The notes beneath the pieces are model-generated. The model saw only the letters and a program-made list of their open reading frames with translations. It did no database searches and had not been told where the DNA came from. DNA of 64,000 nucleotides from Krasilnikovia cinnamomea (GTDB lineage: Bacteria; Actinomycetota; Actinomycetes; Mycobacteriales; Micromonosporaceae), in NCBI RefSeq assembly GCF_004217545.1, contig NZ_SHKY01000001.1:7006001-7070000 (forward strand), in the 5' to 3' direction. Every line of letters starts with the position of its first letter. The first letter of the stretch is position 1. Both the position numbers and the translations under genes were made by a program. Positions 1-7,171 of the stretch are shown here, piece by piece.

Positions 1-1
1 C

Positions 2-160
2 CACCAGGCCGTCATGGCGCACGCCGACTGGATCATCGACTTGGGGCCGGGCGCGGGCCACGACGGAGGCCGGGTCGTCTTCGAAGGCGCGCCCGCCGAC
101 CTGATCGCCGAGCGGGCCACGCTGACCGGTCAGCACCTGGCGGCGTACGTGGGCGCCTGA
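2..160 (+). CDS. UvrA-like ABC ATPase, C-terminal end (partial)
   Basis: The last 52 codons of a gene entering from the left edge. The readable residues HQAVMAHADWIIDLGPGAGH are the characteristic end of UvrA-family proteins: the switch region after the second Walker B, followed by a GGRVVFEGAPADL segment. UvrA is the damage-sensing dimeric ATPase of nucleotide excision repair. UvrA-like paralogues also occur in actinomycetes as drug-resistance proteins, and this tail cannot tell them apart. The gene ends with TGA and is followed at once by a strong hairpin, so it closes its transcription unit. Confidence 0.85.
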   Translation, partial: HQAVMAHADWIIDLGPGAGHDGGRVVFEGAPADLIAERATLTGQHLAAYVGA

Positions 161-193
161 GCGGTGCGGCGGGTCGGCGTCCCGCCGCACCGC
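161..193 (+). terminator. Hairpin terminator after the UvrA-like gene
   Basis: Perfect 13-bp arms (161-173 and 181-193) around a 7-nt loop, starting one base after the stop codon. There is no T-run, as is usual in high-GC actinobacteria. Confidence 0.7.
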
Positions 194-258
194 CGGTGCG
201 TCCAGGCCGCCGCACGCGCCCGGTGAGTAGCCGTCGGGCCCCAGCCGGCAGAGCGCGC

Positions 259-298
259 CCCGGACACCGCCGGCCCGGCCGCACCGGCGGTGTCCGGG
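259..298. terminator. Second GC-rich hairpin, probably bidirectional terminator
   Basis: Perfect 15-bp arms (259-273 and 284-298) with a 10-nt loop. It lies between the UvrA-like gene and the convergent minus-strand gene ending at 368, so it could stop transcription from either side. Confidence 0.55.
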
Positions 299-321
299 CG
301 GTCGACGAACTGCATGGGGGC

Positions 322-447
322 GACCGGAATACGGCGGAGACCGGCAATAGGACGGTGGATCCGCTGGTCAGCGGTCGGTGATGAGGCTGTTGATGGCGCC
401 TTCGCGGTCGGCGTCGGTGGGTAGGCTGTACGCCCGGGTGGTTTCGA
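322..447 (-). repeat. Direct repeat copy A: tyrosine-recombinase 3' end plus downstream flank
   Basis: About 126 bp closely matching 19170-19296 in the same orientation. It covers the last ~26 codons of a phage-type tyrosine recombinase, its stop codon, and about 46 bp beyond the stop. The shared non-coding flank shows that DNA was duplicated or transferred, rather than protein similarity alone. Confidence 0.7.
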
Positions 448-628
448 CGGCGTCGCGGTCGTCGGGCGTGATCCCGGTGCGGGTCATGACGGCCCGAGTG
501 AGGTGCCGGGCGTATGCGATGGTCCACGCCAGGCGCGGGAGCACCGCGTCGACGTGCACCGCCGGCGACGCGACCGGGCCGGCCGCGAAGGCCGTTGGTG
601 TGCCGGGCGTGGTCGGGGTGGTGGTCAT
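368..628 (-). CDS. Small protein (86 aa) with a recombinase-like C-terminal tail
   Basis: An 86-residue ORF starting at ATG 628, whose ATGA overlaps the stop of the upstream gene on the same strand. The N-terminal half (VLPRLAWTIAYARHLTRAVM) is helical and unrecognised. The last ~26 residues (ETTRAYSLPTDADREGAINS onward) match the C-terminus of actinobacterial tyrosine recombinases and the fragment at 19217. The protein may therefore be a chimera made when repeat copy A was captured. Function is unknown. The overlapping start supports real translation. Confidence 0.5.
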   Translation of the reverse strand: MTTTPTTPGTPTAFAAGPVASPAVHVDAVLPRLAWTIAYARHLTRAVMTRTGITPDDRDAVETTRAYSLPTDADREGAINSLITDR

Positions 629-901
629 CGCCGGCTCGCCAGGGCCGCACCGTCGTGGTCGTCGACGACGCTGGCGGTGCCGGAGGTGAGCCAGCCGGGG
701 ATCGGCCGGGTCGCCGGGGCGGCGGTCACCACGGTGGCCGCGCGGGTGCGCCGGGCCAGCCGGCGCGCGGGAAGCGGACCGTCCGGCCAGCCGGGCCGCG
801 GTCGCGGCCACGGCCAGGTCGGTGAGCACCGCGAGGATCGCTGCGCTGCCCGGGCGCCGGTCGGCGGCCTGGTAAAGGGTCACGCGTTCGGTGGTCGGCA
901 T
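625..901 (-). pseudogene. Small gene with an apparent 1-nt frameshift, upstream of the 86-aa ORF
   Basis: Reading begins at ATG 901 (MPTTERVTLYQAADRRPGSA) and stays protein-like to about codon 42 (LTDLAVAATAARLAGR). It then degrades, while the +1 frame becomes coherent (TVVTAAPATRPIPGWLTSGT) and ends in TGA 625-627, overlapping the next ATG. The total span is 277 nt, which is 92 codons plus one base, as expected for one indel near 770-790. No family was recognised. The overlap with 368-628 suggests a two-gene operon. A sequencing error is an alternative to true decay. Confidence 0.5.
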
Positions 902-1104
902 CGGGTGGCTCCTCGCAGTGGCATGTCGGGCACGGCGGTCACCTGCGGCGTGTGGGCACTGGGTGAACCGCCAGGCGACTCCCTCCACGGTCACGCGAAG
1001 CCAAATGCGCGTCAACAAATACCGGAAAACCTTTTCCTGTACGTTTCTCAGGAAGCTGGCCTCACCTATCCGTGCGCTCGGGTGCGCGTTCGTTGCCGCG
1101 GTGC

Positions 1105-1425
1105 TCAGGTGGGTGGTGTGCCGGTGAACAGGTTGAGCAGGTCGCCGATGCTGCGGTCGGCTTCGGCGGGGTGCCGGAAGCGGCCGGCGGGGTTGACGGT
1201 GTACTGGTTGCGGCGTCCGACGCGTTCGCGGTGCAGGTAGCCGGCGGTTTCGAGGTCGGCGACGATGGCTTGCGCGGCGCGTTCGGTGATGCCGATGAGG
1301 TCGGCGATGTCGCGTAGCCGGGCGGTGGGGTCGCGGGCGATGGCCAGCAGCACGTGGGCGTGGTTGGTCAGAAACGTCCACTGCTTCACCGCGTGGGCGG
1401 CGCGGGGCTGAGCAGTCAGGGACAT
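1105..1425 (-). CDS. Winged-helix transcriptional regulator (ArsR/MarR-like)
   Basis: 106 residues from ATG 1425 (MSLTAQPRAA); an in-frame ATG at 1467 would add 14 residues. Residues ~18-85 read as a winged helix: FLTNHAHVLLAIARDPTARL, then RDIADLIGITERAAQAIVAD as the helix-turn-helix, and GYLHRERVGRRNQYTVNP as the wing. This is a common small cytoplasmic regulator type in actinobacteria. The ligand is unknown and no effector Cys or His cluster is visible. It is divergent from the TerC gene, with the riboswitch leader between, and could act on itself or the small genes at 368-901. Confidence 0.75.
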   Translation of the reverse strand: MSLTAQPRAAHAVKQWTFLTNHAHVLLAIARDPTARLRDIADLIGITERAAQAIVADLETAGYLHRERVGRRNQYTVNPAGRFRHPAEADRSIGDLLNLFTGTPPT

Positions 1426-1564
1426 GGGATCACCGTCCGGAGGGTCAGGGCGGCCGGGCGCCGCCACCCTAATATACGCACATCAAGACACGAAAACAGC
1501 ATCGCACATTCTGCCTGAACTCCTTGACAGGCGAAGTGTGCTTCGTGAATAGTGGTACGTAGTT

Positions 1565-1716
1565 CGAGGGGGAGTACCCGACACGCTGGACGCGCCGCCG
1601 TCAGTACGGACCCGGCCATCCGAGTCCCGGCGACGCAGCCACCGATGCGGTGGCCCGGGGAGACCGTCGTCCAGCATGCCGGCCCGTTGCCGCGGGTTTG
1701 GCTGGACGGAAGGTCT
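1565..1716 (+). promoter_or_regulatory. yybP-ykoY-type (manganese) riboswitch leader
   Basis: The leader of the TerC gene carries the pieces expected for this RNA in actinobacteria: a 5' GGGGGAGTAC at 1568-1577, an internal CCCGGCCATCC / CCCGGCGACGC region, a hairpin around 1637-1657, and CGGGGAGACCGTCGTCC at 1656-1672, just before GGACGGAAGGTCTC. yybP-ykoY elements sense Mn2+ and very often precede TerC/YkoY exporters. The assignment is by motif and context only. A covariance-model search would settle the boundaries. Confidence 0.65.
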
Positions 1717-1721
1717 CCCCT

Positions 1722-2687
1722 GTGTCTGTGTCCTGGTGGGTCTGGGCCGTGCTGATGCTGGCGGTCGCGGCGATGCTCGCGGTCGACCTGTTCCTGCACC
1801 GCGACAACCACGTCATCGGTTTCCGCGAGGCCGCGATCTGGTCCGGTATCTGGATCGCCGCCGGTCTGCTGTTCGGCGTGATCCTGTGGGCGTGGCAGGG
1901 CGGCGACGTCGCCGGAACCTACTACGCTGGCTACCTGATCGAGAAGGCGCTGTCGATCGATAACGTGTTCGTCTTCGCGCTGATCTTCTCCTACTTCGCC
2001 GTCCCGGCCGCGTTGCAGCACAAGGTGCTGTTCTGGGGCGTCGTCGGCGCGCTGGTGTTCCGCCTGGTCTTCATCTTTGTCGGCGCTGAGTTGCTCGAGA
2101 CGTTCTTCTGGACCGCGTACCTGTTCGGCGCGTTCCTCATCTACACCGGCTACAAGATGGCCTTCCGGCACGGCGAGCAGACCCCACCGGACCGCAACCC
2201 GGTCGTACGCCTGGTCCGCAAGGTCATCCCCACCAGCCCCGCCTATCACGGCGACCGGTTCATCACCCGGATCAACGGCAAACGCGTCGCGACCCTGCTG
2301 CTGGTGGTCCTGATCGCCGTCGAAGCCACCGACCTGATCTTCGCGATCGACAGCGTGGCCGCGATCCTGGCCATCACCACCAGCACCTTCATCGTCTGGG
2401 CCGCGAACGCGTTCGCGATCCTCGGCCTGCGCAGCCTGTACTTCTGCCTCGCCGGGCTGCTGCGCCGCTTCGTGCACCTGCACTACGGCCTCGCCGTGCT
2501 GCTCGCCTTCGCCGGCGTCAAGCTGATCCTGTCCGAGACCCCGGTCGGCAAACTCCCGATTCCGGTCACCCTCGGCGTGATCGTCGTGACGATCACCGCG
2601 TCGATCGTGTGGAGCCTGCGCACCACCCGCAGCACCGCTGAGATCACCGCAGCCGCCGCAGCCGACGACGCGACCTCGCACCGCTGA
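1722..2687 (+). CDS. TerC/Alx-family integral membrane protein, probable metal exporter
   Basis: 321 residues from GTG 1722, which has GGAAGG 8 nt upstream; the longer ATG 1650 frame runs through the riboswitch and is not used. About eight hydrophobic segments are visible, including WWVWAVLMLAVAAMLAVDLF at the start and AGVKLILSETPVGKLPIPVT near the end. TerC hallmarks are the paired acidic motifs EKALSIDNVFVFALIF and EATDLIFAIDSVAAILAIT. TerC/Alx proteins act in Mn2+ efflux or metal loading of secreted enzymes and in tellurite-resistance operons. The preceding riboswitch supports manganese. Confidence 0.9.
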   Translation: MSVSWWVWAVLMLAVAAMLAVDLFLHRDNHVIGFREAAIWSGIWIAAGLLFGVILWAWQGGDVAGTYYAGYLIEKALSIDNVFVFALIFSYFAVPAALQHKVLFWGVVGALVFRLVFIFVGAELLETFFWTAYLFGAFLIYTGYKMAFRHGEQTPPDRNPVVRLVRKVIPTSPAYHGDRFITRINGKRVATLLLVVLIAVEATDLIFAIDSVAAILAITTSTFIVWAANAFAILGLRSLYFCLAGLLRRFVHLHYGLAVLLAFAGVKLILSETPVGKLPIPVTLGVIVVTITASIVWSLRTTRSTAEITAAAAADDATSHR

Positions 2688-2729
2688 CCCGCACACTCCC
2701 TTTTCCCGCATCCCGAACGGAGTACGGCG

Positions 2730-2852
2730 ATGACCACGACCCAGCTACCCCTGCCGGCCGAGCTGCCCACCACGGCGAGCACCAGCGTCGGGGACTACCT
2801 CACCTACGCTGGTGGAGGGTCATCGCGGTCGCCTCCTGGGGCTGGTCGATAA
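2730..2852 (+). CDS. Short ORF downstream of the TerC gene, possibly truncated
   Basis: 40 codons from ATG 2730 (MTTTQLPLPAELPTTASTSV) to TAA 2852, with GGAG 7-8 nt before the start. The first ~26 residues look protein-like (GDYLTYA) and then give way to low-complexity residues where the sequence becomes antisense to a minus-strand fragment ending at 2800. This may be the 5' stump of a gene cut by rearrangement beside the recombinase. Confidence 0.35.
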   Translation: MTTTQLPLPAELPTTASTSVGDYLTYAGGGSSRSPPGAGR

Positions 2853-2973
2853 TGCACATTATGTCAACCTGCGCATTGGGGTAGGCCAGAAGTGGTGCCT
2901 GGCCCGCCAGCTCCGCGCCGGCAATCCGCGTGGCCCGGCGAATGGCCCACAGCTCGGCGAACGGGACTGCGAC
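2800..2973 (-). pseudogene. Decayed small gene, no canonical start
   Basis: A coherent 57-residue reading frame (VAVPFAELWAIRRATRIAGA, then ELAGQAPLLAYPNAQVDIMC) ends at TGA 2800-2802. A Shine-Dalgarno AGGAG at 2980-2984 sits 6 nt before a GTC codon at 2971-2973, exactly where GTG would be expected, so the start may have been lost by one substitution. No family was recognised. It lies between the TerC tail and the recombinase in a patch that looks rearranged. Confidence 0.35.
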
Positions 2974-3022
2974 CCCGATCTCCTGACCGGCTAGCCGCCG
3001 GTAAGTTCCTCCAGGCCGCGTG

Positions 3023-3079
3023 CGGCCGTTCTTGGAGAGTTCGGGTGAGTAACGGACCTGAACTCTCCAAGAACGGCCG
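3023..3079. repeat. Perfect 20-bp inverted repeat
   Basis: The arms at 3023-3042 and 3060-3079 are exact reverse complements, with a 17-nt spacer. They lie 160 bp upstream of a tyrosine recombinase gene. The repeat could be a terminator of the decayed gene, a recombinase binding site or a remnant element end. There is no T-run. Confidence 0.7.
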
Positions 3080-3240
3080 TGCGCTGGCGAATGAAATCCG
3101 GCAGAACGGACCATACGGGAACTAACGTCGGGACGCGGTGCGCTGACGGAGAGATCAAGCCAGGCCGGACCAATACTGGGATCAACGTCCGTCAAGTGCC
3201 GCCGTACCGTAATAGCCGTAAATGATGCATAATATGTCTT

Positions 3241-4329
3241 ATGCAGGATGAAGGCGACATTCTGGTACACGGGCTCATCGATGAGTTCCTCGCCGCCCGG
3301 GCCACCAGTAAGCCGTCCGCACACACCCTCGCCGCGTACCGACGTGACCTGGAGGCCGTGTTGGCCCTGATCGCCGGGCACCTCGCCGTCACCGCCGACC
3401 GGGTCGTGCTGGCCGACCTCTCCCCCAGGGTGCTGCGGGCCGGGTTCGCCGCCTTCGCCGCGGGCCGGGCGCCCGCCTCGGTGTACCGCGGGTGGTCGGC
3501 CTGGAACTCGTTCTTCCGGTTCCTCGTCGCCGACGGCATCGCGGTCGGCAACCCGATGCCCGCCGTCGACAAGCCCCGGCTGGCGACGCCCTCCCCCAAA
3601 CCGCTGCGCGGCGAGGACACCCCGGAGCGACTCCTGGACGCCGTGCGCCGCCCGGACACCCGGCAGCGTGATCCGTGGCCCGAACGCGACGTGGCGGTGC
3701 TGGGGTTGGCGCTGTGCGCGGGGCTGCGCCTGTCGGAGCTGCTGGCGCTGCGGGTCGGTGCGCTGGTGGGGCGCGCCGGGGAGCGGCGGCTGGAGGTGCT
3801 GGGCAAGGGCGGGCGGCCGCGGGCGGTGCCGGTGGAGCCGGCGCTGGACGCGGTGTGGGGGTGGTATGTGGACAGTGTGCGGGTGCGGTTCGGGCGGCAG
3901 TGGGTGGTGCCGGCGGCGCCGTTGCTGGTGGATCGGCGTGGTGTGCCGTTGCGCCGTGGCGGGTTGCAGTACCTGGTGGAGTCGTGTTTCCGGCGGGCGG
4001 GGGTCACGGACCGGGTGCCGCGGGGGGCGCGTCTGCATGCGTTGCGGCATACGTTCGCGACGCGGTTGGCGGAGGACGGGGCGAACGCGTCGGAGATCAT
4101 GCGGTTGCTGGGGCATGCGTCGTTGGCGACGTCGCAGGCGTACATCGAGGTGACGGCGGCGCAGCAGCGCGCGGCCGTACGGGCGAACCGTACGAACCGC
4201 GCGCTGGGCCGGGTGTCAGGCGAGGGTGATGGTGACCTCGACGTTGCCGCGGGTGGCGTTGGAGTAGGGGCAGACCTGGTGGGCTTTGGCGAGCAGGTCG
4301 GTGGCGGTGGCTTCGTCGAGGCCGGGTAG
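3241..4329 (+). CDS. Tyrosine recombinase (XerC/XerD/phage integrase type)
   Basis: 362 residues from ATG 3241. The N-terminal SAM-like core-binding domain spans ~10-110 (FLAARATSKPSAHTLAAYRR, then SVYRGWSAWNSFFRFLVADG). The catalytic domain spans ~140-320, with Arg in GLALCAGLRLSELLALRVG, LHALRHTFATRLAEDG (box II HxLR), LLGHAS and nucleophile Tyr in SQAYIEVT. It performs site-specific strand exchange. The expected C-terminus is near RANRTNRALGRVS. The last ~40 codons instead run through antisense of ohr, ending 114 nt inside that gene, so the native stop appears lost. No attachment site was identified. Confidence 0.9.
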   Translation: MQDEGDILVHGLIDEFLAARATSKPSAHTLAAYRRDLEAVLALIAGHLAVTADRVVLADLSPRVLRAGFAAFAAGRAPASVYRGWSAWNSFFRFLVADGIAVGNPMPAVDKPRLATPSPKPLRGEDTPERLLDAVRRPDTRQRDPWPERDVAVLGLALCAGLRLSELLALRVGALVGRAGERRLEVLGKGGRPRAVPVEPALDAVWGWYVDSVRVRFGRQWVVPAAPLLVDRRGVPLRRGGLQYLVESCFRRAGVTDRVPRGARLHALRHTFATRLAEDGANASEIMRLLGHASLATSQAYIEVTAAQQRAAVRANRTNRALGRVSGEGDGDLDVAAGGVGVGADLVGFGEQVGGGGFVEAG

Positions 4330-4635
4330 TTCGGCTTCGATGGTGGCGGTGAGGCCGTAGCCGCCGTTGCCGTTGGGGCCGATGCCGACGTCGACGGTGA
4401 TGGCGGTGTCGTTGAGGGTGATCTTCTGGGTGCGGGCGACGGTCTTGAGGGCGCTGTGGAAGCAGGCGGCGTAGCCGGCGGCGAAGAGTTGTTCGGGGTT
4501 GGTGAGCTCGCCGCCGGGTCCGCCGAGTTCCTTGGGTACGGCGAGGCTGTGGTCGAGGACGCCGTCGCTGGAGCGGACGTGGCCGCTGCGGCCGTCGCCG
4601 GTGGCGGTGGCTGAGGCGGTGTAGAGGACCTGCAT
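4216..4635 (-). CDS. ohr: Organic hydroperoxide resistance protein Ohr (OsmC family)
   Basis: 139 residues, the normal Ohr length. The peroxidatic Cys58 lies in AAGYAACFHSALK and the resolving Cys122 in HQVCPYSNATRGN; Arg16 is the likely catalytic arginine. VPKELGGPGGELTNPEQLFA is the standard Ohr block. Ohr is a thiol peroxidase that reduces organic hydroperoxides, using lipoyl proteins in studied species. It follows ohrR by 17 nt on the same strand, forming an ohrR-ohr operon. Its 3' end overlaps the convergent recombinase. Confidence 0.95.
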   Translation of the reverse strand: MQVLYTASATATGDGRSGHVRSSDGVLDHSLAVPKELGGPGGELTNPEQLFAAGYAACFHSALKTVARTQKITLNDTAITVDVGIGPNGNGGYGLTATIEAELPGLDEATATDLLAKAHQVCPYSNATRGNVEVTITLA

Positions 4636-4652
4636 GTGAGGGGGGTCCCTTC

Positions 4653-5090
4653 TCAGATGGTGTGGCTGGCTGCGGAGTCGCGGACGCGGCTGAGCAGGTG
4701 GTGCAGTTGCCGGAATTCCTCGGTGCTGAGGTCGACGGCGCAGGCGAGTCGTTCGGGGAGGTCGCTGACCTGTTGGTGCAGTTCGCGGCCGTGGTCGGTG
4801 GGGCTGATCCAGACGGTGCGTTCGTCGTCGGTGCCGCGGCGGCGGGTGATGAGGCCTTGGGTTTCGAGGCGTTTGAGCAGGGGTGAGAGGGTGCCGCTGT
4901 CGAGGGCGAGGGCGTGGCCGAGGTCGCGGACGGTGATGTCGCCGCGGTGCCAGATGACGCGCAGGGCGACGTACTGGGGGTAGGTGATGCCGTGGGCGTC
5001 GAGGGCGGGGCGGTAGAGGGCGGTCATGGCGCGGGAGGCGGCGTAGAGGTTGAAACAGATCATTTGTTCGAGGCCGGTGGTCTCACCCAT
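4653..5090 (-). CDS. ohrR: MarR-family peroxide sensor OhrR
   Basis: 145 residues from ATG 5090 (MGETTGLEQMICFNLYAASR). The sensing Cys12 of OhrR is in QMICFNLYAASR. The winged helix follows: ITYPQYVALRVIWHRGDITV, RDLGHALALDSGTLSPLLKR and the wing GLITRRRGTDDERTVWISPT. OhrR represses ohr until organic peroxide oxidises the cysteine. The gene precedes ohr on the same strand. A 14-bp palindrome 25 bp upstream is a good operator candidate. Confidence 0.93.
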   Translation of the reverse strand: MGETTGLEQMICFNLYAASRAMTALYRPALDAHGITYPQYVALRVIWHRGDITVRDLGHALALDSGTLSPLLKRLETQGLITRRRGTDDERTVWISPTDHGRELHQQVSDLPERLACAVDLSTEEFRQLHHLLSRVRDSAASHTI

Positions 5091-5114
5091 GCCCACAAAC
5101 CTAGTACGCAATTA

Positions 5115-5128
5115 AGTTGTGCACAACT
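5115..5128. promoter_or_regulatory. Candidate OhrR operator
   Basis: The perfect palindrome AGTTGTGCACAACT lies between ohrR and the divergent acetyltransferase gene, in a small AT-rich patch with a second imperfect half-site just upstream (GCAATTAAG). Its position suits autoregulation of ohrR-ohr. It could also affect the 5171 gene. Confidence 0.55.
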
Positions 5129-5170
5129 GGTCGGTGGCGGGGGTCACCACCACCATGTGATCATGAACCG

Positions 5171-5674
5171 ATGGCGATCATCCGATTTGTGCGGCTCTCC
5201 CCCGCCGCAATGAGCGCCCTGATCGACGGTGACCTGGCCGCGGCCAGCGCCGCCGCGGGCCACCCGCTGTCGGAATTCCTGGTCAGCGAGGCGTGGCTGT
5301 GGCGGATCCGGCGCGAGCAGATCCTCGACGATCCGGCCAGCGCGGAGTGGATCGCCCGCGCCGCGATCGCGGTCGACGAGGACGTCGTCGTCGGCCACGG
5401 CGGCTTCCACGGCCCACCCGACGCCGACGGCACGGTGGAGGTGGGGTACTCCGTGGACCCGGCGCACCGGCGGCGCGGCTACGGCCGGGCCATCCTCACC
5501 GAACTGCTGCGCCGCGCCGACGCGGACCCGGCCGTCACGTCCGTGCGGGCCAGCGTCCGCCCGGACAACGTCGCGTCGCTGGCCACCCTGTCCGGCACCG
5601 GGTTCACGCACATCGGCGAGCAGTGGGATCAGGAGGACGGGCTGGAGCTGGTGTTCCTCAGGCCCGCCCGGTAA
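5171..5674 (+). CDS. GNAT-family N-acetyltransferase
   Basis: 167 residues from ATG 5171 (MAIIRFVRLSPAAMSALIDG); the ORF opens earlier but runs through the ohrR promoter. The GNAT core is visible as VGHGGFHGPPDADGTVEVGY, then the acetyl-CoA pyrophosphate loop RRRGYGRAILTELLRRA (R-x-x-G-x-G/A) and VRPDNVASLATLSGTGFTHI. Similar proteins acetylate small amines or ribosomal protein N-termini. The substrate is unknown. It is convergent with the next gene, with 6 bp between stops. Confidence 0.88.
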   Translation: MAIIRFVRLSPAAMSALIDGDLAAASAAAGHPLSEFLVSEAWLWRIRREQILDDPASAEWIARAAIAVDEDVVVGHGGFHGPPDADGTVEVGYSVDPAHRRRGYGRAILTELLRRADADPAVTSVRASVRPDNVASLATLSGTGFTHIGEQWDQEDGLELVFLRPAR

Positions 5675-5680
5675 GGCTGT

Positions 5681-6472
5681 TCAACGCCCGTGCGGCGGGT
5701 CGAGGTGCACGACCAGCGGCCGGTGGTCCGACACCGGCGCCGCCGGGGTGCGTACCTGAACCACCGGCCCGAGCCGGTCGGCGCCGTGCCGGTCGGCCAG
5801 CGCGTGGTCGAGCTGGATCCGCGGCCCGGCGCTGGGATAGGTGGCGGCGCGTCCCAGCGGCCGCCATCCGGTCAGCGCGCGGGCGGCCCCCGCCGGCAGG
5901 TTCAGGTCGCCCAGCAGCACCCGCGGCGCGGGCAGCGCGCGTAGCGCCCGTACGGCGGCGCGCAGCTGGCGCAGGTTCCACCCGGGGACGAACGACAGGT
6001 GGGTGGTGGCCACCGTGACCGGCCCGGCCGGGGTGTCCAGCACCGCCGCCAGCAGCACCCGGGGCTCGTCGCGGGCCAGCACCGGTCCCCCGCCGGGCCC
6101 GGGCACCCAGACGGGGGCGCGCAGGGGCGCGGCGGGCAGCCGGGTGAGCTGCCAGTGGTGTGCCGGATAGCGGCTGATCAGCGCGATGCCGTACTGGGGG
6201 CCGGTGTCGTCGGTGTCGCCGCGCCATGGCTGCCACTGCTGGCCGGGGGTGCCGGCGATGGTGGCGGCGAAGCGGTGGGTGCGGGCGCCGAGGGCGTCGG
6301 CGGCGAGGGCGGTCAGGTCGAGCCCCGCGCTGCGGGGCTGGGCGCGGTCGACCTCCTGCAGGCCCAGCACGTCGGCGCCCAGCCCGGCGACGGCGGCGGC
6401 GACCCGGTCGGCGTGTACGGTGCCGTCGGACAGTGATTGTCCGTGCAGCAGGTTGAAGGTGGCCAGGCGCAC
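5681..6472 (-). CDS. Endonuclease/exonuclease/phosphatase (EEP) family hydrolase
   Basis: 263 residues from GTG 6472 (VRLATFNLLHGQSLSDGTVH). The EEP signature residues are in order: the Asn in TFNLLHG, the metal-binding Glu in VLGLQEVDRAQPRS, the His in TTHLSFVPG, GDLNLP (GDxN) and the terminal SDHRPLVVHL. The family covers Mg2+-dependent nucleases, sphingomyelinases and inositol phosphatases. No signal peptide is seen, so a cytoplasmic phosphodiesterase is likely but the substrate is open. The reading frame continues open far upstream but without protein character. Confidence 0.88.
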   Translation of the reverse strand: MRLATFNLLHGQSLSDGTVHADRVAAAVAGLGADVLGLQEVDRAQPRSAGLDLTALAADALGARTHRFAATIAGTPGQQWQPWRGDTDDTGPQYGIALISRYPAHHWQLTRLPAAPLRAPVWVPGPGGGPVLARDEPRVLLAAVLDTPAGPVTVATTHLSFVPGWNLRQLRAAVRALRALPAPRVLLGDLNLPAGAARALTGWRPLGRAATYPSAGPRIQLDHALADRHGADRLGPVVQVRTPAAPVSDHRPLVVHLDPPHGR

Positions 6473-6507
6473 GGGGTCGAGGTTATCGGCCGGTGGGGAG
6501 GGTGGGC

Positions 6508-6597
6508 GTGTTCGCCAAGGCGGTGTGCTGCGTGATGACGGTGTTCGTGCTGGTCGGCGCGCTGGGTATCGCGCTACGGCGGCGCCGCGGCCGCTAG
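6508..6597 (+). CDS. Very small single-pass membrane protein (29 aa)
   Basis: GTG 6508 is preceded by GGGGAGGG. The 29 residues are one hydrophobic helix (VCCVMTVFVLVGALGIAL) followed by an RRRRGR tail, a classic small membrane-protein layout with positive-inside topology. The stop lies 10 nt before the next start. Function is unknown. Confidence 0.5.
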   Translation: MFAKAVCCVMTVFVLVGALGIALRRRRGR

Positions 6598-6607
6598 CGT
6601 GGCGGTC

Positions 6608-7078
6608 ATGAGCGATGACGACGCCGAACTGCTGCGCCGGCTGCGAGAGCAGGAAGAGCGCCTGATCTTCACCCGCTTCGACCACACGGACGCGTGGCGG
6701 CTGGGTTGCCGGCTGGTCGACCTGGCCACTCAGCGTCGTCTGCCCGTGGCGGTGGACATCCGGCACGGCACCCAGCAGGTGTTCCACGCCGCCCTGCCGG
6801 GCAGCAGCGCCGACAACGACGCGTGGATCGCGCGCAAGTCGCGGGTGGTGTTCCGGTTCGGGGAGTCGTCGTATCTGGTGGGTCGGCGCCTGGCCGCGAA
6901 GGGCGCCACCCTGGCCGCGTACGGCGTCGACCCGGCCCAGTTCGCGGCGCACGGCGGCGCCTTTCCGGTGCGGGTGCGTGACGTGGGGGTGGTCGGGGTC
7001 GTCACGGCGTCGGGGCTGCCGCAGGCCGACGATCACGCCCTGGTCGTGGAGGCGATCGAGGCCCATCTGGCGTCGTAA
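6608..7078 (+). CDS. UPF0303/HbpS-GlcG-like heme-degrading-domain protein
   Basis: 156 residues from ATG 6608. It matches the UPF0303/DUF336 fold: LIFTRFDHTDAWRLGCRLVD, then LPVAVDIRHGTQQVFHAALP, DNDAWIARKSRVVFRFGESS and a C-terminal GVVGVVTASGLPQADDHALV. Relatives include HbpS, a haem-binding sensory protein of Streptomyces. Many members are cofactor-free and uncharacterised, and the role here is unknown. It follows the 29-aa membrane peptide by 10 bp and may be cotranscribed. Confidence 0.85.
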   Translation: MSDDDAELLRRLREQEERLIFTRFDHTDAWRLGCRLVDLATQRRLPVAVDIRHGTQQVFHAALPGSSADNDAWIARKSRVVFRFGESSYLVGRRLAAKGATLAAYGVDPAQFAAHGGAFPVRVRDVGVVGVVTASGLPQADDHALVVEAIEAHLAS

Positions 7079-7171
7079 CCGGGGGTGGTCCGGCGCAATT
7101 GCGCTCTCAGCGATTCCGCCGACAGCGAGCAGATCTTCCCCGCGGGGTGGGACAACCGGCATGGTCGCGGC

